DNA from: Thermovibrio sp.
GTDB lineage: Bacteria; Aquificota; Aquificia; Desulfurobacteriales; Desulfurobacteriaceae
Reading direction: 5' to 3'
NCBI GenBank assembly: GCA_015490195.1
Contig: WFYG01000008.1
Span: forward strand, 173,282-237,281
Length of the DNA: 64,000 nt
The position numbers were made by a program, and so were the translations under genes. Position 1 is the first letter of the stretch, and every line of letters begins with the position of its first letter. Below, piece by piece: positions 60,898 through 64,000 of the stretch. The notes under the pieces were generated by a model, which had not been told where the DNA came from, did no database searches, and was given only the letters and a program-made list of their open reading frames with translations.

Positions 60898-61672
60898 CCT
60901 CTCCTCCGCAGGTGTTGTCTTTAATCATCTTAAACTGCTCTAAGTCAAGGCCTCCAATTTTCAAAACGGCAAAAGGAAACAGGAAAACTTTTGGAACCTC
61001 AACAACAGGCCTCTTTATCCCCATTTCCTTTAAAACTCTCCTAAAGAGCTCCCCCATTGTAAGAACCTCATCTCCGCAGAGCTCAACGGTTCCGGAAATC
61101 TGACACTCAACGGCTCTCAAAACCGCCTCAACAATTTTCTCTACTTTAACGGGCTGGACTTTCATACGGGGAGCTCCCAGAACCGGAAGAAACCGTGAGA
61201 GCCTCTTTAAATCGTCGTAGAGCTTCTGCCCTTTTCCAAGAACAATTGAAGGTCTTAAGATTGCGTATGGAATCCCGCTCCTCCTTACAATTTCCTCAGC
61301 TTCCCACTTCGTCTTAAAGTAGCGGCTCCTCTCTCCCGGCGACGTTCCAAGGGCTGAAATCTGAACAAACTTCTTAACGCCGTACTTTTTAGAGAGCTCC
61401 ACAAGTCGTTTTGTAAGCTCAACGTGAACCTCTTCATAGGTTGAATCTTCCTCTTTTAAAATCCCAACGGCATTAACAACAGCAAAAGGCCTTAGAGAGA
61501 AAGCTCTTTCAATCTCTGAAAGGGAAAAAGTTGGGAACTCCGGAAATTTCTCTCTTAGCTTTTCTAGATTCCTTGAGATGAGAATAGGCTCATACCCCTT
61601 TTCAGATAGGGCTTTAACCGTGTGGGAACCTATGAAACCTGAAGCCCCTGCAATCAGAACTCTCTTTCCCAT
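60881..61672 (-). CDS. NAD-dependent epimerase/NDUFA9-like Rossmann protein
   Basis: A 263-residue atypical short-chain dehydrogenase: GASGFIGSHTVKALSEKGYE at residues 9-28, YGVKKFVQISALGTSPGERS near 97 and YFKTKWEAEEIVRRSGIPY near 118, with IVLGKGQKLYDDLKRLSRFL. This matches the NDUFA9/Ycf39-like group that binds NAD(P) but often acts as an assembly or structural factor. Context gives no substrate. It lies 39 bases after the TonB-receptor stop, behind a terminator. Confidence 0.82.
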   Translation of the reverse strand: MGKRVLIAGASGFIGSHTVKALSEKGYEPILISRNLEKLREKFPEFPTFSLSEIERAFSLRPFAVVNAVGILKEEDSTYEEVHVELTKRLVELSKKYGVKKFVQISALGTSPGERSRYFKTKWEAEEIVRRSGIPYAILRPSIVLGKGQKLYDDLKRLSRFLPVLGAPRMKVQPVKVEKIVEAVLRAVECQISGTVELCGDEVLTMGELFRRVLKEMGIKRPVVEVPKVFLFPFAVLKIGGLDLEQFKMIKDNTCGGEVGKVR

Positions 61673-61686
61673 AGAAAAAATTATAG

Positions 61687-61702
61687 CGGGGCAGGAGCCC
61701 CG
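61687..61702 (-). terminator. Terminator after the TonB-dependent receptor gene
   Basis: CGGGGC (61687-61692), loop AGGA, GCCCCG (61697-61702). On the minus strand it is followed by TATAATTTTTT, a proper T tract. Same stem as the panD/ino1 hairpin at 32078-32094. Confidence 0.78.
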
Positions 61703-61710
61703 AAAAGGAG

Positions 61711-63564
61711 TTAAAACCTGAAATCGGTTCCGATAAAGAGAGCTCTCCCCATAGTGTTGTAGCCGTAAACGAGCTCGTAGTCCTTATCTGTAAGGTTAAC
61801 TCCCTTAGCATAAATGTTAACCCTGTCGTTTAAAGCGTAAGAAACGTAGCAGTTGTATGTTGTAAACGAAGAAAGCCTAACATATTTCCCCGTTGAAAAA
61901 TCAAAATCCTTCCTTGAGCTGTAGTGCTCCGCCCAGCCGTTAAATGTTAACCTGCCGTAGGTAAGCTTGAATCCTAAAGTGAAGCTGTCTTCAGGTATTC
62001 TGAGTTTATCGTCTTTTTTTCCAACAACGTTTGTGTGGGTGTAGTTTCCGTAGAGCTTCAGAAAGTCAATCGGTGAAATTTCACCCTTCAGCTCAAGGCC
62101 TTCAGTTCTAAGTTTTCCAGAGTTCTCATAAGTTGTAGTTGCTCCAACTGTAAGCTTGTTAATCCTGTCCCAGATTCTATTTTTAAAGTAGGTGGCAGAA
62201 ATAGATGCCTTTAAAAGCGGAATTTCCTGCTGAAGGGTTATGTCCCAACCTTCAGACTTCTCAGGGTTAAGGTCTGGATTTCCAATAGTTTTTATAGTTT
62301 GCCCTTGATAATAAAAGACATAATATCCGTAGAGCTCCGAAAGGGTGGGTGCTTTAAATCCGGTTCCGTACTGCCCTTTAATCAAAGTTTTCGTTGGAGA
62401 GAACCTGTAAGAGAGTGAAACTTTATAAGTTCCGTGGCTTCCAAACCTGCTGTGGTTATCAATTCTTCCCGCCGCAGAGATTGAGATGGAGTGGAGCTCC
62501 GTATAACCTTCTAAGAAAAGGGAACGGATAAACTGGCTCTTGTTGTCAACGTTGGGATAGCTGTTCACTCTCGCCTTTTCATACCTGTAAGAGGCTCCTG
62601 CTTTTAAAAATGTGCTCTCGTTCAGGTAGTAAGTTGGAGAAATAGAGACAAAACGGGTTATTCCATTATATAAACTTTTGCTGGAACCGTAAACGCTATA
62701 AAAAGTATAGTCTCTCTTCTCTCTATTATTACTAAGTAATATTTCCCAGGAAAGTTTATCTGAAGAAATAATTTGGGCTCTTAAATCTGCAAAAAGCCTA
62801 TTATAATTCCCTCTTCCATTATCAAAATCCGAATATCCACCTTTAACTAAAAAGTTTCCATAGAACTTAACATTTTCAGAAGGAAAATAACCAAAAGAAA
62901 TGTTTCCTGTTGTATAGTGAAATGGATCATTGTCACCGTTATAATAACTCCCTACGTGTTTGTTTGTTACACTAAAACCGTTAGTTTTGAAGTTCTCCGC
63001 AGATAAAGAAAGAAAACCACCTTTTAATTTTAGAGCTCCGTAAACGTTCTCTTTAAAAGTTTTGTATTTACCACCCTCAAGGCGAACTGAGAAGCTGTTT
63101 TTCTCAGGCTTTTTAGTGATTATGTTGATAACACCGCCTATGGCCTCAGAGCCGTAGAGGGCACTCTGAGAACCTTTAAGAACTTCAATTCTTTCAACGT
63201 TGTTCAGGTCTATCCACTCAAAGTTGGCCTTTCCGTTGGGAGTTGAAGGGTCATTTACCGGCACTCCGTTAACAAGAACAAGGATATACCTTCCGTTTAG
63301 CCCCTGGATAAATACGTTGCTCTGCTTTCCCCAGCCGCCATTTGAGTAGAAGTGAACTCCGGCAACGTACTTGAGGACGTCTGTTATTGAGGTAAAGCCC
63401 ATCTCTTTAATCTGTTCCTGCGTAATGATGTCAACATCGTCTCCAACGTTTTCAAGCAGAACTGAAACCCTTGTGGCGGTTACCGTTACCTCCGGCTCAC
63501 TACTTTGGGCAAATGTTGGAACTGATAAAGCTAAAAGAGTTGCAACGGCCAAAAACCTCCTCAC
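61711..63564 (-). CDS. TonB-dependent outer-membrane receptor, BtuB-like
   Basis: A 617-residue receptor. GTG start with AGGAGGTGA upstream, signal peptide MRRFLAVATLLALSVPTFAQ, TonB-box-like VTVTATRVS, plug domain with NVFIQGLNGRYILVLVNGVP (about 86-105) and ALYGSEAIGGVINIITKKPE, then a beta-barrel with aromatic-rich strands and a terminal Phe (GTDFRF). Plug sequence resembles BtuB (cobalamin) but siderophore or metal import is possible. It lies eleven bases after an ABC ATPase gene, so import through both membranes is likely. Confidence 0.93.
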   Translation of the reverse strand: MRRFLAVATLLALSVPTFAQSSEPEVTVTATRVSVLLENVGDDVDIITQEQIKEMGFTSITDVLKYVAGVHFYSNGGWGKQSNVFIQGLNGRYILVLVNGVPVNDPSTPNGKANFEWIDLNNVERIEVLKGSQSALYGSEAIGGVINIITKKPEKNSFSVRLEGGKYKTFKENVYGALKLKGGFLSLSAENFKTNGFSVTNKHVGSYYNGDNDPFHYTTGNISFGYFPSENVKFYGNFLVKGGYSDFDNGRGNYNRLFADLRAQIISSDKLSWEILLSNNREKRDYTFYSVYGSSKSLYNGITRFVSISPTYYLNESTFLKAGASYRYEKARVNSYPNVDNKSQFIRSLFLEGYTELHSISISAAGRIDNHSRFGSHGTYKVSLSYRFSPTKTLIKGQYGTGFKAPTLSELYGYYVFYYQGQTIKTIGNPDLNPEKSEGWDITLQQEIPLLKASISATYFKNRIWDRINKLTVGATTTYENSGKLRTEGLELKGEISPIDFLKLYGNYTHTNVVGKKDDKLRIPEDSFTLGFKLTYGRLTFNGWAEHYSSRKDFDFSTGKYVRLSSFTTYNCYVSYALNDRVNIYAKGVNLTDKDYELVYGYNTMGRALFIGTDFRF

Positions 63565-63575
63565 TATTCACCTCC

Positions 63576-64000
63576 TTAAACAGTTTTTATGAAAGTCTCT
63601 CCGTTGCACTTAAAGGCCTTTAGCTCAACACCGAAGATTTCACGGCTCTTTTCAAGGAGCTCCCCTCCACCTCCAAACAGACGGAGCCCCCCCTCTTTAA
63701 GCCCCACAAACAGCTGGCAGAGCTCATACAGGAAACCGATATCGTGGGAAGTAATAAAGACAGTTTTTCCCCTTTTAGAGATTTCCCTGACAAGCTCTCC
63801 AATTAACGGAACAACAGAAACGTCTAAGTAGGCAACGGGCTCATCTAAAAGGTAAACTTCAGGGTCTATCAGAAGGAGTCTTGAAAGGTGAACCTTAACC
63901 TTTTCTCCTCCGCTCAGGCCGTTTAAGAGTCTGTTCTTGAAAGCGGAAATTCCAAGGCGGCAGAGAACTTCCTCTATCTCTTCATCTCTCTTTCCCGTGG
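63576..64000 (-). CDS. ABC transporter ATP-binding protein, start beyond window
   Basis: The last ~141 residues are present. They include the signature LSGGEKVKVHLSRLLLIDPE, Walker B VYLLDEPVAYLDVSVVP, and H-loop TSHDIGFLYELCQ. Walker A lies right of the window. The C-terminus ends VELKAFKCNGETFIKTV with the stop at 63576-63578. Coupled to a TonB-dependent receptor it probably energises uptake of a metal, cobalamin or oxyanion; the substrate is unknown. GGAGCTCC at 63656. Confidence 0.9.
   Translation of the reverse strand, partial: TGKRDEEIEEVLCRLGISAFKNRLLNGLSGGEKVKVHLSRLLLIDPEVYLLDEPVAYLDVSVVPLIGELVREISKRGKTVFITSHDIGFLYELCQLFVGLKEGGLRLFGGGGELLEKSREIFGVELKAFKCNGETFIKTV

Larger units (their letters stand above)
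670..63663. repeat. Dispersed highly iterated palindrome GGAGCTCC, about 40 copies
   Basis: First bases of the copies I found: 670, 1848, 2045, 3891, 6560, 7304, 10175, 15328, 19779, 23056, 23771, 24309, 27081, 27456, 28050, 28883, 31490, 31526, 33258, 33462, 34004, 35547, 36103, 36430, 39649, 39750, 41321, 45424, 45748, 51782, 55558, 56162, 56938, 57349, 59270, 59592, 60534, 61170, 62493 and 63656. 39 are in genes and one is the centre of the nuo terminator. Reading: Glu-Leu about 27, Gly-Ala-Pro 9, Ser-Ser 3. Counted by eye, so one or two may be missed. Confidence 0.9.

Noticed and set aside
63620..63802. 60-residue frame on the minus strand at the right edge
   Set aside because: It is an alternative frame of the ABC ATPase, whose signature, Walker B and H-loop are read in the other frame.
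1..64000. tRNA, rRNA, insertion sequences, prophage or defence genes
   Set aside because: I looked for tRNA-like cloverleaf ends, transposases, integrases and nuclease clusters and saw none; the window reads as core genome.

Overview
The window looks like a chromosomal segment of a motile, thermophilic, chemolithoautotrophic bacterium of the Aquificota, most likely the Desulfurobacteriaceae (Desulfurobacterium/Thermovibrio type). This rests on gene content and organisation, not on a database search: one giant flagellar cluster, a complex I locus with only nuoA-D and nuoH-N, a thermophile-style inositol-phosphate synthase, frequent TTG/GTG starts and extreme gene packing. I see no mobile element, CRISPR array, prophage, rRNA or tRNA.

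Layout. (1) 1-31583, all on the minus strand: a single co-oriented run of about 38 genes with gaps of a few bases or overlaps, often the 4-base ATGA type. Read 5' to 3' it starts with a MEMO-family gene, an ArsR-type regulator and a thiol-redox set (trxA, trxB, a TlpA-like lipoprotein), then engB, recN, an ion permease and a YqhA-like gene. It continues with nearly the whole flagellar basal body, motor switch, export gate, hook and sigma-28 set: fliG-M-N, flgF-G-A-H-I-J, flhA-F-G, fliA, a FliK-like gene, a periplasmic TPR gene, flgB-C, fliE-F-H-I, flgD-E, fliL, a second fliN-like gene, fliO-P-Q-R. flhB, flagellin, flgK/L, fliD and motAB are not in view. (2) 31617-32094: divergent panD behind a 12-bp inverted repeat. 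(3) 32098-39689, minus: yhaM-like nuclease, purM, purN, a non-catalytic M16 protein, a DUF523 protein, a nitronate-monooxygenase-like protein, cpoB, an unknown gene and ino1. (4) 39770-49286, minus: nuoA-B-C-D-H-I-J-K-L-M-N without nuoE/F/G, driven by two tandem promoter-like sequences and closed by a 30-bp palindrome. (5) 49421-51984, minus: pstC-A-B. (6) 52037-56861, plus: two tiny membrane-protein genes, then dnaE and accA. (7) 56879-58571, minus: cold-shock protein and DEAD-box helicase behind a long leader with competing hairpins. (8) 58662-59945, plus: small membrane protein and a LysR regulator. (9) 59917-64000, minus: an ABC ATPase (cut by the window edge), a TonB-dependent receptor, a terminator, an epimerase-like protein and a CitE-like lyase.

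The most unusual signal is not a gene. The octamer palindrome GGAGCTCC occurs about 40 times in 64 kb by manual count, in all three reading frames and inside the nuo terminator, where about 0.6 would be expected from base composition. It behaves like a HIP1-type highly iterated palindrome. Other points worth a second look are the triplicated W-x-x-A-L-x-x-Q motif in FliN, encoded by the same DNA as a glycine-rich FliM tail; the cold-shock leader switch; a NuoD lacking a quinone-site histidine motif together with a NuoI with a charged tail; and a large periplasmic TPR protein inside the flagellar run that could be a motor accessory.
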